From NCBI GenBank assembly GCA_001692895.1, contig KV748263.1:186001-250000 (forward strand): DNA of 64,000 nucleotides, in the 5' to 3' direction. The notes under the pieces are model-generated. The model was given only the letters and a program-made list of their open reading frames with translations, searched no databases and had not been told where the DNA came from. Position numbers and translations under genes: made by a program. Origin of the DNA: Cenococcum geophilum 1.58. Lineage: Eukaryota; Ascomycota; Dothideomycetes; Gloniales; Gloniaceae. This document shows positions 47,101 through 58,000 of the stretch, piece after piece. Each line of letters opens with the position of its first letter. The first letter of the stretch is position 1.

Positions 47101-47202
47101 AGTTACAATTTATACAGTTTTTACAATTCGTATAATTCGTACAATTCGTACAATTTGTACAATTCGTACAGTTTTTATAATTTGTATAATTCGTATAGTT
47201 TG
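47101..47202 (+). repeat. 9-bp tandem repeat, AT-rich
   Basis: Units of the type GTACAATTC / GTATAATTC / GTACAATTT. Confidence 0.8.
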
Positions 47203-47365
47203 CGCACTATTTATTTATAGGGTAGCATTTTGCCGCAATTTGCTATTAGGTGCTATAAATTTATTATAAAACGCGTAAATTNCTATTAGGGTGCTGNAAA
47301 CTTGTTGCAAAACGTGCGTTTTGCGCAAATTGCTATCAACTATATCTACCTGCCGCAACCGTACG

Positions 47366-47388
47366 GTTTGCGGCAATTTGCCGCAAAC
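47366..47388. repeat. 23-base perfect odd palindrome near the right end of the candidate element
   Basis: Arms GTTTGCGGCAA and TTGCCGCAAAC flank a single T. Another palindrome, CAAAACGTGCGTTTTG, lies about 55 bp to the left. Such subterminal palindromes could be protein-binding sites of a transposase. Confidence 0.8.
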
Positions 47389-47439
47389 CGCAACAACGAG
47401 CCCCAAAAAAAATTTCCTAATGTAGTTTATATTGCGTTA

Positions 47440-47890
47440 GCAAACCTATCTTTATAATAACCGTCCTTTTGTTTAAAGTGCACTAAAGTAAATATTTATT
47501 TATCCTATGACGTTTATTCCGTCTCTAATACTAAATATACATAACTTATTATTCTTAATAGTTGTCTAGTTTCTTAATTAATTTATCTTAGGGTCTTATA
47601 TTTAATTTACTGCTACGCGGCTAGATAGTAAACTGTCTTAAGCCCTTGTTAAGTTAAAACGTTCTTATAATATGGAGTAGAAGGCCCTTAAAGCCCGTAT
47701 TGCGGCGTCCGCTTAGTTACTCCGTCTTAAAAAGGTTTGTAAGAAGGTTTATTTTAAGGAGTAGAAACTTATAAAATAAGGTTTATAGGAACTTAGTAAT
47801 AAAAAAACGGATTCTTTTCTAATAGGGAAGGAAATAAATCTAAGTAGCTCGGCAACTGCTCTTCTTAGGTCCCCCTTAGGTAACTTATTT
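47440..47890 (+). pseudogene. C-terminal coiled-coil tail of a transposon-associated protein (possible transposase)
   Basis: The plus strand reads KALKARIAASA, one stop, LLRLKKVCKKVYFKE and GLxELS (about 47,665-47,790). The Ala/Leu/Arg/Lys-rich pattern with 'ARxxAsaxLLRLrKqxkfl...mxxrGLxxLdEL' spacing resembles C-terminal tails I know from fungal transposon-encoded proteins, but I cannot assign a family. Upstream, nothing readable links to a catalytic domain because the repeat block ends at 47,422. Downstream it meets the minus-strand Gypsy near 47,900. It is dead by stops and truncation. Confidence 0.3.
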
Positions 47891-47899
47891 TTTAGCGAT

Positions 47900-48556
47900 C
47901 CTTTTTTGTTAATACTGCCTGACCTAATCTCTTCCGATACTCCTCTACCTTTTTTATAGTATTTTTTAAATTTTCTAGTAGTTCCTAGGTAGTCTTAGTG
48001 TAGCCTATCTACTTAACCTTATACTATATTTTATTATTAATGTTCTTATAACTAATAATCTTTAAAACTTACTATTTATCTTCTTTCTGTCCTTTATACG
48101 TATCTGCTTTATAGACTAGTAGCTTAATATTCCTATATACTAGCTTTAGAATTGCGATGTGCTATATAGGGTAGATCTTTATCTTAGCTAGTAGGTTTAA
48201 CTTAAACGTAACTAGTGAAATCCTTTATGTAATTTTAAAAGGTCCTAGTCTAATATAGTCTAACTTCTTACTTAGTCGTTAACTCTTGAAATTTTTATAT
48301 AGTAGCTATACTTTATCTCCCTCCTTAAGATCTAGTCCCTTAGATCTCTTAGCATTATAGTACTTTTTTATTCTCTTTTATACTTTCTTTACTAATTCTA
48401 TAAGGTCTATATAAAGATTTATTAACATCTTTATTCTTTCTTTAGCTATACTACTTATTTTCTTTACTTGCTATAGTAATAACAATATTCTTAGCTTATA
48501 TCCGTAATTTGCTTTAAATGGTAATGTGCCTATTCCTTCTTAAGGTATTATATTAT
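47900..48556 (-). pseudogene. Outer Gypsy, 3' part: integrase C-terminus and chromodomain
   Basis: The minus strand reads EGIGTLPFKANYGYK (about 48,530-48,485), KKYYNAKRSKGLDLKEGDKV (about 48,370-48,310), LGPFKIT (about 48,240), KIYPIxHIAILK (about 48,175) and a chromodomain-like end (YKVKxIGYTKTTxELLENL, about 48,030-47,975). This is the C-terminal part of a chromovirus-type Gypsy integrase; chromodomains bind methylated histone H3 and steer insertion to heterochromatin. The part N-terminal to this continues beyond the Copia insertion at 60,205 and up. About 120 bp of integrase between the two halves is missing, so the junction is not a clean insertion. Confidence 0.82.
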
Positions 48557-48573
48557 ATATAAACTATCTAACA

Positions 48574-48670
48574 GTTATAAGCCCGGTCCGCCGACACAAG
48601 AAGCTATTCAGCTATTACTTAATCATTTGAAGAAATTCTACCTTATCGTCAGACTCTGACACCTCATCGT
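48574..48670 (+). other. Copia leader, first part, with probable primer-binding site
   Basis: Immediately after the LTR end CTATCTAACA. It retains CA/TG. It ends with ATCGT, the target sequence duplicated by the inner Gypsy. Confidence 0.65.
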
Positions 48671-48882
48671 TGTAACGGCGCTATCGCACGTTACCTGCCA
48701 AAATTCTGCTATATTCTGCTGACCTGCGATTGGCCCGCCTAAAGCTAGCGCCTTGGCGGCTCACCCTATATATTTGTTTATATCGGTCCTAGCAACCCCT
48801 TTTCCTTCTCTTTAGCTTAGTATCTTCGTAATATAGCATTCGTTTAAGCTTTGGTTTAAAGGCATTTATTTAAGCCGTGATA
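48671..48882 (+). repeat. 5' LTR of the inner Gypsy
   Basis: It is 212 bp, the same length as the 3' LTR, with about 16 differences that are all transitions. Most are C/G in the 3' copy and T/A here. Confidence 0.95.
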
Positions 48883-49112
48883 TTATATTAAGCTCTCCCT
48901 ACCTTGCCTGGGAAGGCCTCAATAATATCCCACCCTAAAGAAACTTCGTCTGCAACGACGCATTAACGCGCTATACTTAGACACCAAAACAACTCTATAT
49001 TGCCTGGGAAGGCCTAGATAATATCCTACCTTATAAGCCAGACAGGACTGGACCTATACCCCCAAAATTAAAACTAAAGCGTATAATACCAACGAACCTT
49101 AGGAAGCTAATA

Positions 49113-50330
49113 ATGGCACCTAAAGTAAGCTTATCTAAGAGAGCTGCCTTTACCTAAGAGGAACCTAAGATCTAATTGGGATTAGAAATCGAAGATAATA
49201 ATAATATCGTAGATATACGCAAGCAGATTCGCGCCCTTGCAGCTAGCTAGGAAGCTAATTGTCTTAAAGCGAGAAATATATAAGAGACCCTATAAGAGAT
49301 CCTAGAAAGCCTTACGGCCCTATAAAATAGCCTAGCTTCCCCTTCTCGAAGCCCTAGCCGACCTATTTACTTTACTAAATACGATATACTAGGGAGTACG
49401 GATACAATAACGAAGTAATTAAAGTCCGTTAAGCTCCCTAACCCCCTACTACTATCTAATAGAATAGACCCTATCTTTAAGAATTAGAGGATTTAAGTAT
49501 AAGGAAAGCTCCGTGTTAACTACAACTATTTCCTTTTTAAAGAAGCCAAAATACTCTACCTCTTTGGTTGAATTACTAGGGACGCCCAACGGCACCTTTA
49601 AGCTAAGTTTAAGGACGACTTCCCTATTCAATTTATATCTATTAATAAGATAATACGGCACCTAGCGGCTATCTATGTTAACCCGAATAAAGTACGGGAT
49701 GCCCGTTATAACTATAATTACTTAATAATAAAACTAAACCAACCCTTTGCCGAATTTTAGACTTAATTTCTATACCTTATAGGAGAAGGCTAGGTTCCCC
49801 TTAAGAACTACCGATTAGACCTATATAATAAGCTAACAATCCGGCTATAAGAAAAGATTGCTATAACCTTAAATAACCTACTAACCCATAAAAGACTCGC
49901 AGCTTATTGCCTATTATTAGACTTAGAACTAAAGCGGATTAACGCCTACCCTAATCGGTAGAAGTAACTCCGTAATAATTAGAACTCGCTAGCTATACCT
50001 ATAGGAGCTAGAGTAGGAAGATAAGTTACGACTGCTCTTATACTAAAGGCGGTTATAACTACGCATTGGTAAGTCTCGCCTAACTAGCTACGTACCACGC
50101 CATTAACTAGTATTCGCCGTAATACTTTAATTAACCCTGCCTTGGCTACGTGCTTTAACTGCAATAAGTAAGGTTACTTTACCTTATTCTGCCCGGAGCT
50201 AAAGGATATAAGCGATATTAAGGAGATAGAGGAAGGAGAAACGTTTAATAAGTTGGGAAAAGAAGAACCCTAGGGAAAGACTCCCCCCTAGGGTACCCTA
50301 TTGATCTTAAAGAGATTAATCTTAGTTAGT
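49113..50330 (+). pseudogene. Gag of the inner Gypsy
   Basis: An ATG at 49,113 opens a readable frame, MAPKVSLSKRAAFT, at the expected distance after the LTR and leader. The capsid-like middle contains AFKAKFKDDF-type and FNLYLLIRxYGT-type stretches (about 49,580-49,660). At 50,151-50,192 a zinc knuckle reads CFNCNKxGYFTLFCP, i.e. C-x2-C-x4-H-x4-C with His changed to Tyr. It would have assembled the particle and bound element RNA. The start is chosen because it is the first ATG with coding character after the LTR. Dozens of TAA/TAG codons disable it. Confidence 0.75.
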
Positions 50331-53300
50331 TAATGGGTGGAAAGTATTTTATAGTTCTATATATAGTATCTTAAAATGGATATAGAGTTAATATAACCAC
50401 CCTTATTAATACTAGAGCAAATAGCTTCGCCTTTATAAATACTACCTGTGCGAATAATGTTACTAAGTTTTTAAATATAGAAGCCATCTAACTAGAGAAG
50501 CCTATTTAGGTAAAGGGCTATAACGGCTAAGCTGGTTGGCCTATTACCTACGTCTTAAAGTTATATATCGCTCTTAACAGACGACGCTAATACGGTATCC
50601 CCTTTTATATCCTAGACCTAGGGTCCTATAATATAATCCTTAAATGAAAATAGATGTCCTATTTTAATATTTAGTTAAACATATAAAAAAGATGGTTTAT
50701 TTAGCCGGAGGATAGACCAAGGTTACCCTCTTTTATTAGGGAGATCTAAACTAACCGCAAGACACTAGCTATAAGGGCTAACCCTACCTACTAGTAGGAT
50801 ATCTAGGCCCGTAACCTAGCCTTTACCTAAGAGGACGCCCGCCACGAAGCTAGAAAGAACTCCATACTGATAAAGATACTCTCCTAAAGCGCTACGTTTA
50901 AAGAGGACTCTATGTACAGATGCGGGATAGATAATAACGTAGATAATGTCTAAATTATATAGATCTAACCGTTATGGAAAAGAACGTATTAATAGGATAT
51001 AAGGGATAACCTCCGAAAGACGTAATAGGAGCTAAAAGGAGTAATAATAATACTAGTACCCCGGAAGTCCCTAAAGTTATATACACCCCTATTATCAGTT
51101 AACCCCCCTACCGTAGACATCGCCGTAATTAGCGCTATAGCGTTCTACTTTAATATATACCGGAAGGATAATAAGGTCTTTATAATAAGCCTATATAAGA
51201 TTAACCAAATTATTAATAATAGAGAGGAAAGGCTAGATAAGGAAACCGATAAGGAACTAGTTGAACGCCTTCTTCCTACTATTTATATAGGCTATAAGGA
51301 TGCATTTTTAAAGGCGGCCTTAGATAAGTTACCCCCCTACCAGATATATAATTATAAGATTTAATTAGAGGCTAATAACTTACTAGGCTATAGCCCCCTC
51401 TACTATTAATTAATGGATAAGCTAAAAGTAATAAAGTAGTACTTAATTAATAACCTGGATAAAGGGTTTATCGAGCCAAGTTAAGCCCCTTTTACTTTCC
51501 CTATCCTGTTTATAAAAAAGCCTAATAGAGGCCTTTGTTTTTATATTGACTATTAAAAGCTAAACGCTATTACTTAAAAGGACTGGTATCCTATTCCTTT
51601 AATTAACGAGACCCTTATACGTCTAAGCTAGGTAAAGATCTTTACCAAACTTAATATCCGCTAAGCTTTCTACTGAATTAAGATAGACCCTATATTCGAA
51701 GATTTAATAATATTCCGTACCCGCTATGGTTCCTATAAATATAAAGTTCTTCCTTTTAGACTAATAAATGGACTAGCTACGTACCAAAGGTATATAAATA
51801 ATGTTCTTTTTAATTACCTTAACGAATTCTGCATGGCATACCTAGACGACATTCTTATATACTTAGACGACAAACTTAAGCATTAAGTTTATATTAAGAA
51901 GGTCCTAGAGAGACTATAGAACGCGGGCTTATAAGTTAATATTAAGAAATGCAAGTTTAGGGTAAAACGTATAAAATACCTTAGGTTTATCGTAACTACG
52001 GAAGGAATTAAAGTTGACCCTAAGAAGGTAAAGGCAATCCGTAACTAGAAGCCCCCTTATATAGTAAAAGGAATCTAGTTTTTCCTTAGTTTTTATAATT
52101 TCTACCACCGGTTTATCTGTGACTACGGAATTATAGCAAAACCTCTTATACAACTAACTAGGAAGGATATACCTTTTATCTTTAATAATAGCTATATAGA
52201 GGCCTTCGAAGAGGTAAAGGATCGGCTTATCTCTTCCCTAATCCTTTATTACTATAATCTAGACCTTAAATTAATGCTAGAAATAGACGCCTCTAATAGG
52301 GTTATAGCGGGAATCCTATTACAGTTATATCTAGACGGTAAATAGTACCCTATAGCTTTCTTTTTAAAGATAATAGACCTGGTTAAGTGTAACTATAAAG
52401 TACACGATAAAGAAATACTAGCTATTATTTAATTACTCTCCTAATAGCGCGTAGAGCTTAAAGGTACGAACTCCCGGATTAAGATATATACAGATTATAA
52501 AGCCCTAAAGTACTTTATAACTATAAAGTAGCTTATAGGGCAATAAGCCCAGTGGGCTAAAATACTCTCCTAATTTTTCTTTATGATTATATATCGTTCT
52601 AGCAAGCAAAACTTTAAGGCTAATGCCTTAACCCGAAGAGAATAAGATATAGGACCCTAGGATAAGCTAAAGACCCAATACCGGACGCGCGCCCTCCTTT
52701 ATTTAGAATAGCTTGACCCACAGATCCTTAAGGAGCTAGACTCCTAGTAAAACAAGCTAGTACCGATAGAGGAGTTTTTAGATAAGCTAATAGGGCTAAT
52801 TAACCGCCTTCTAACTATAAACCGCACGGCTAACGCCCTAAGGGCCCTCCGCGAATAAGCCGCGAAAAAAGACCCCAATTTTAAGACGGAGGAAGGATTG
52901 CTCCTATACTAGGAGCGGCTTATAGTCCCTAACGTTAATAATCTATAGACTAAACTAATCCGCGAAGCTTATTACTAAGTCTCTATAGTATACCCTAGCA
53001 AGAATAAGACCCGTAAAATCATTAACTACCACTACTACTGGCCAAAAATAGTTACGGATATTGATTAATATATACGGAACTACGAAGACTACTAGAGAGC
53101 TATAATCCTATAGAATAAGACCCCAGGATTACTTAAGCTACTCCTAATACTAGAGCGCCCTTAGCAGTATATCTTTATAGACTTTTATAAACTACCTAGG
53201 GACCGTAACGGATACAATATGGTTATAGTTATAGTTAACCGCTTTAGTAAACGCCCGTTCTTAATTCTATATTATAAGAATATTAATACTAAAGAGGTAG

Positions 53301-54330
53301 CCTAGCTATATATCCATTACGTCTACCAAATCTATAGACCACTAGATACTATTATATCCAATTATAGGCTATAGTTTATATTAGCCTTCTAAAATAAGTT
53401 TACCTGGATCTTAAACATTAAGCTAAAGCTTTCTATGGCTTATTACCCTTAAATAGACGGTTAGACAGAGATTATAAATTAGTACCTAGACTAGAGGCTT
53501 AGGCCCTTTATTAACTATTTCTAAAACAACTAGTCTAAACTACTACCCTTAATAGACTACGCGCAAGCAACCCTACCCCATAACTCCATAGGGTTTGCCC
53601 CGATTTAGCTAGAAATGGAATACTTACCCTATATAAGCTTTAACTAGAAAAGGCTAGAAGAACCCTAAACTATATAAGAGAAGCTATTTTATACTAAGGC
53701 CTAACAGTACGCCAAACAATTAGAGGAGGTCTAGATGGTAGCCCATAAGAACCTAGAAAAAGCTTAGAGGTTAATAGAATAGCAGGCGAATAAACACCGT
53801 TAAGAGCCCGATTTTGCCCCTAGTAATATAGTCTAGGTTATAATAAGAAATTAAAGGACCAAACAACCTAGCCGTAAGCTGGACTACTAGATAGTAGGAC
53901 CGTATAAGGTTCTTAAGAAGATAGGTAACTTATACAAGATAAAGCTCCCAGACTTAATTAGGGTTTACCCTATTTTCTTACTAAATAAGTTATGAAAAGC
54001 TATAAACGACTTATTACCTAGACAAAAAAACGAGCCTCCCCTACTAGTTTAAGTAAACGGTGATAATAAATAGGAGGTTAATAAAATACTAGCCTATAAG
54101 ATAGTATGGGAAGCGCTAAAATACCGTGTCTAATAGAAGGGCTACAATCCTAACCTAACCTAATACCCTATATAGAACTTTATAGGCTGCCCCTAGAAGC
54201 TTAAAGAATTCTATAACTAATACCCTAATACGCCTGGACCCCTAAAGTACCTAGACGAATAAATAGAATGCTAGTATAATAAAGATAATAAGTTACTAAA
54301 AGAATATAGGGATAAAAACGCCCTAAAGCC
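50331..54330 (+). pseudogene. Pol of the inner Gypsy: protease, RT, RNase H, integrase, chromodomain
   Basis: The protease site is LINTRANSFAF (about 50,401-50,433; D-T-G became N-T-R). RT shows FIEPSxAPFTFPILFIKKP (about 51,468-51,525), FYIDYxKLNAI (about 51,540) and an intact YLDDILIY (51,840-51,863). RNase H begins LEIDASNRVIAGILL (about 52,275-52,320). The integrase zinc region spans about 52,960-53,090, and its core has FIDFYKLPRDRNGYNMVIV (about 53,170-53,230) with the first catalytic Asp, then the second-Asp region as SNYRL (about 53,358; Asp to Asn). A chromodomain with KYRVxxKGYNPNLTxYP (about 54,118-54,170) and TPGPLKYL ends the protein. Typical chromovirus layout; inactivated by many stops. 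Confidence 0.88.
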
Positions 54331-54635
54331 CTAATACAGCTGTCTGCCAAATTCTGCTATATTCTGCCATTTTCTACTAGTACCGTAAAATTTTAGATAT
54401 CCAGGAACTTTGACCACCGGTTAAAGTTATCTAATTAGTTAAATCCGTGCTAAGACTTTTAGCGGCTACTCTTTCTAGCCTAATGCTTCCACTTAGCCCA
54501 CAATCGCCCTTTGTACTTAGTTAGGACGGACTTGTATCCCCTTTATCTCCTCATCTTATATTTTTATAATCCTACGTTTATAAGCCTAGTGCTACCCTAT
54601 TTTTTCTAACTAAGCCTAAGGGCAGGCTTTCTTTT

Positions 54636-54649
54636 AAAGAGGGGGGTGA
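54636..54649 (+). other. Polypurine tract of the inner Gypsy
   Basis: AAAGAGGGGGGTGA abuts the 3' LTR and would prime plus-strand DNA synthesis. Confidence 0.8.
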
Positions 54650-54861
54650 TGTAATGGCGCTATCGCACGTTACCTGCCAAAATTCTGCCATATTCTGCCG
54701 ACCTGCGATTGGCCCGCCTAAAGCTAGCGCCTTAGCGGCTCACCCTACATATTTGTTTACATCGGTCCTAGCGACCCCTTTTCCTTCTCTTTAGCTTAGT
54801 ATCTTCGTAATACAGCATTCGTTCAAGCTTCGGTTCAGAGGCATTTGTTCGAGCCGTGACA
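54650..54861 (+). repeat. 3' LTR of the inner Gypsy
   Basis: It is 212 bp and less mutated than the 5' copy, keeping CA/TG (for example TTCAAGCTTCGGTTCAGAGG). Confidence 0.96.
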
Positions 54862-55069
54862 ATCGTCACAAGACGACCCTGATCGAAATCCTACCTCAAT
54901 TGTCACAGGACGAGATTCCACGAGATTCCACGAGATTCCACGAGACTCCACCTCAATTGTCAAAGGACGATCCTGACGACAAGGACGATCCTGACGACAA
55001 GGACGATCCTGCGACAAGGACGATCCTGACGACGAATTCCATCTCAATTCCCATCTGCCTATCAGTCAA
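54862..55069 (+). other. Copia leader, second part, with two small tandem repeats
   Basis: CGAGATTCCA is repeated four times at 54,911-54,950, and AAGGACGATCCTGACGAC four times at 54,963-55,033 (18, 18, 17, 18 bp). The region is almost free of RIP. The short minus-strand open frames here come from repeat composition. Confidence 0.85.
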
Positions 55070-58000
55070 ATGACTCCACCGACGTCGAGTTCGTCTACCA
55101 CAATCATCCTCAATAAGCCAGAAGACTGGGAGCAATGGATCTGGCAACTATAAGCCCTCATAGATAAACGAATTTGGGCCTATGTTGACCCAGATAAGGA
55201 AGCACCTCAACGAGGTCTACTATAAGAACCAGCCTATCCAGAAGTTATAGATTTTAATGAGAATGCAACCTTATATACATAGCTTTCGACGAATTAACAG
55301 AGAGTGTACGAGAACAGCAGATAATACTACGACTAGGACATGAAGCATTTCCTAAAACAAGAAGAGCACCTTTAAAAGATTCGCACCTAAATCACGTCCA
55401 CAGTATCAATTTAGAAGAAGCTACTACTTAACCCTTCTCTTATAGTTAAGAAATAGATATCTTGGTTAAAGGAGAATACAGAACCTACCTTATTATTTAT
55501 TAGGAAAAAGATATAACACTAGTATACGGAAGCTCTTAAGGGGTTTAAACACTTATCAAAATTAAATTAGTGGTTAAATTAATGGGAATATATAATAGTA
55601 CTAAGAGAGAAGTATAAGATCCCTTAAATGTCTAATAGAATCTAGCTACAAGAATTAGTAGAAGTCGTTTAACCCTTTAGCAACGCCTACTATATAAAGT
55701 ATACTACTAAGTTAAATAACCCTTAGAAGTTAAGATCTTCTAAATACCGCAGAGTAGTAAAGGAGCTACAAGAAGGACTTAGAATACTCTTAAAGAAAGC
55801 TAATACTACTATAAGAGGGAGTACCTTTAATGTAGACTTTGTAGAGTAAGCTATAATGGATTACTCTAATACTACTAAAGGTTTAGGGAAAGGAACCTTA
55901 GTATATACTAGACGCTTAAAGAGAGCTAGGTTACTAGTAAATAAGGAGACGTTCTATAAGAAGCTACTACCTATATGCTTAGCGTATAAGAAATAAGGAC
56001 ATTCCCTATAGGACTATTAGTATTTATTTAAAGATAAAAGACCAAAGGAGTTACGATTAGAGATACTCGTATTAAAAGGGTGCTAAAGAAGGTAGAAAAG
56101 AATAAGGATCTTGCTAACTAAGTTATAAAGATTAGACTTAAAGAATAGGAAGATAAGGCTTAATAACGATAGGATAAGAGTTAGGAAGTTAAGATTAAGG
56201 GAGAAGCTAATATAATATTCCTAGAATCGTATTATATAGGTTAAATCCATCTACTAAAGCTATTAACTATTCTTAACTTAGGAACCACTCTCTATATCTT
56301 TAATAACCTCTCTCGTTTCTATAACTTTAGGAAAGCTTTAAAACTTAAATATGTTATCGCTAGCAGCTTAGAAGTGCCTATACTAGGCTATAGCAACGTT
56401 ACTATCTAAGTTATAAAACCAAACAAGAGTAAGGGAATCCTACGTCTTAAGGACGTTGCCTTTTATACGGACTTTAATATAAATCTAGTGTTATTCCGTC
56501 TACTTTGAAAATAAGGGTACTACTAGGATAATAAAGGAGAGAATAATCTTCTAGTTTGAAAGGATAACTTAGTCTTATATTAAATGGAAGAATATTACGG
56601 ATAATAGACTATTAAATACGTCTAACTAGGAAGTCTATTAGCGTTTAATATAAGCTAACTACTACGCCAAAGGAAGCGTAGAGCATTGTTAAAAAACACT
56701 CGTCTAGATTTAAAAGGAGATATATATCTATAGCATTTACGTCTAGGTTATCTAGAACCTATAAGCCTTTATTATTTAGGTCTTAACGCCTTAGGAGTTA
56801 AGCTTTAAGGCCTAAAGATAACAGAATGTTAACATTACAGTCTTATTAAAATTAAGTGTTAGGTCTTATAAAGGTTCCTAAAATAGAAAATTAATAAACC
56901 CTATCTTAACCTCTATATTAACTAGACTAACCTTAAGGAAGCGTATACTGGATTTATATGAGTTATACTTATCTATAACACTTTCTTAGGAAGATCCTTT
57001 CCGTATTTTATAACAACGTATAGTAAGGAGAAGGAGACACTATAAGTGCTTAAAGATTTTATCTAGTAGATTTATCTAAGGTATAACCTTAGGGTTAATA
57101 CTATTAAATTAGATAACAAGCTAGGGAGAAGGAGAACCCTTAAATAGCTATAGACTTAAGGGATTACGTTTAAGCCTTTAGCGCTATATACCTAAGCTTA
57201 AAACGGTACCGCCAAACGCTTAGGGGGTGTAATTATTAAGAGAGCATAAGTAATAAGAATTGTAGCTAATCTACTACACAACCTATAGAACGAGATAGTT
57301 AACTATATGGTCTACCTTCGAGATCGAACGCTATGGGAAAGTAATGGTTAGATATCGCTATATAAGAGGTTTTATACCTTTCTAGCCAATAGGAGATTAA
57401 AAAAGCCGTAACTGGCGCACCTAAAAGCCTACGGCTATAGGGCGTACGCGATAACGTCGGACGCCTAGCTAAAGAAGAAAAGGCTAAGTAAGCTAGATCT
57501 ACGAGCCTATATTGGCTACCTCGTTAGCTATAACTCTACCAATATTTATAGAATCTAGATCCTATATAAAGGTATTGTTATCTCTATAAGGGACGTTATC
57601 TTTAATAAAAAGACGTTTTTTAACGGCAAGCGAACGGACATCTTAAAGGATCTACACGCCGAATTAGATACGCTAATTGAGAAGATTTAACTACCTATTA
57701 CCTAGACTAAGAATGAGGTCCTTCTAGAAGATAATAAAGAAGTATTTAAACCGTTAATTTAAGAGGAAGACGATAATAACGTTAATGAGCTAGTTCGAAC
57801 TTTTAATAAGTTAGTAGATCTTAAGCTTGCAAGAGCTCTTGAAGATATGTACTATATACTACCTCTAATAGAAGAAGACGAAGAATCTCCATATGCCTTT
57901 TACGTTAAGTATCCTACGAAGTTAGATATATAAGGTACTAATTAAGACGTCGCTTATTAAGTAGGAGATGCGTTTAATACTTAGGGGGTGTCTAATAACT

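Larger units (their letters stand above)
44417..47422. mobile_element. Candidate 3.0-kb TIR element filled with tandem repeats
   Basis: The left end is TA|CATTAGGA followed by a T-run, then GGGCACGTTGTTGC. The right end read inverted is TA|CATTAGGAAATTTTTTTTGG, then GGCTCGTTGTTGC. About 30 bp of inverted match, TA on both outer sides and shared subterminal words such as GCAATTTGC(G/A)GC suggest one element with Tc1/mariner-style TA insertion. The interior holds no transposase, only satellites, so it would be non-autonomous. Alternative: two related small elements that happen to flank the repeats, because a third copy of the end lies at 44,640-44,681. Confidence 0.45.
48671..54861 (+). mobile_element. 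Full-length Ty3/Gypsy chromovirus-type element (6,191 bp), target duplication ATCGT
   Basis: Two 212-bp LTRs (48,671-48,882 and 54,650-54,861) start TGTAAYGGCGC and end GCCGTGAYA. ATCGT lies immediately outside both (48,666-48,670 and 54,862-54,866). A polypurine tract, AAAGAGGGGGGTGA, precedes the 3' LTR. The internal order is gag, protease, RT, RNase H, integrase, chromodomain, on one strand. The interior is heavily RIP-mutated, so it is non-autonomous now. Confidence 0.96.

Noticed and set aside
47215..47406. 63-codon minus-strand open frame
   Set aside because: It falls in palindromic subterminal repeats and includes ambiguous bases; no coding character.
54835..55147. Two minus-strand open frames of 70 and 64 codons
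   Set aside because: They lie across the LTR end and tandem repeats of the Copia leader; the real coding direction is plus, starting at 55,070.
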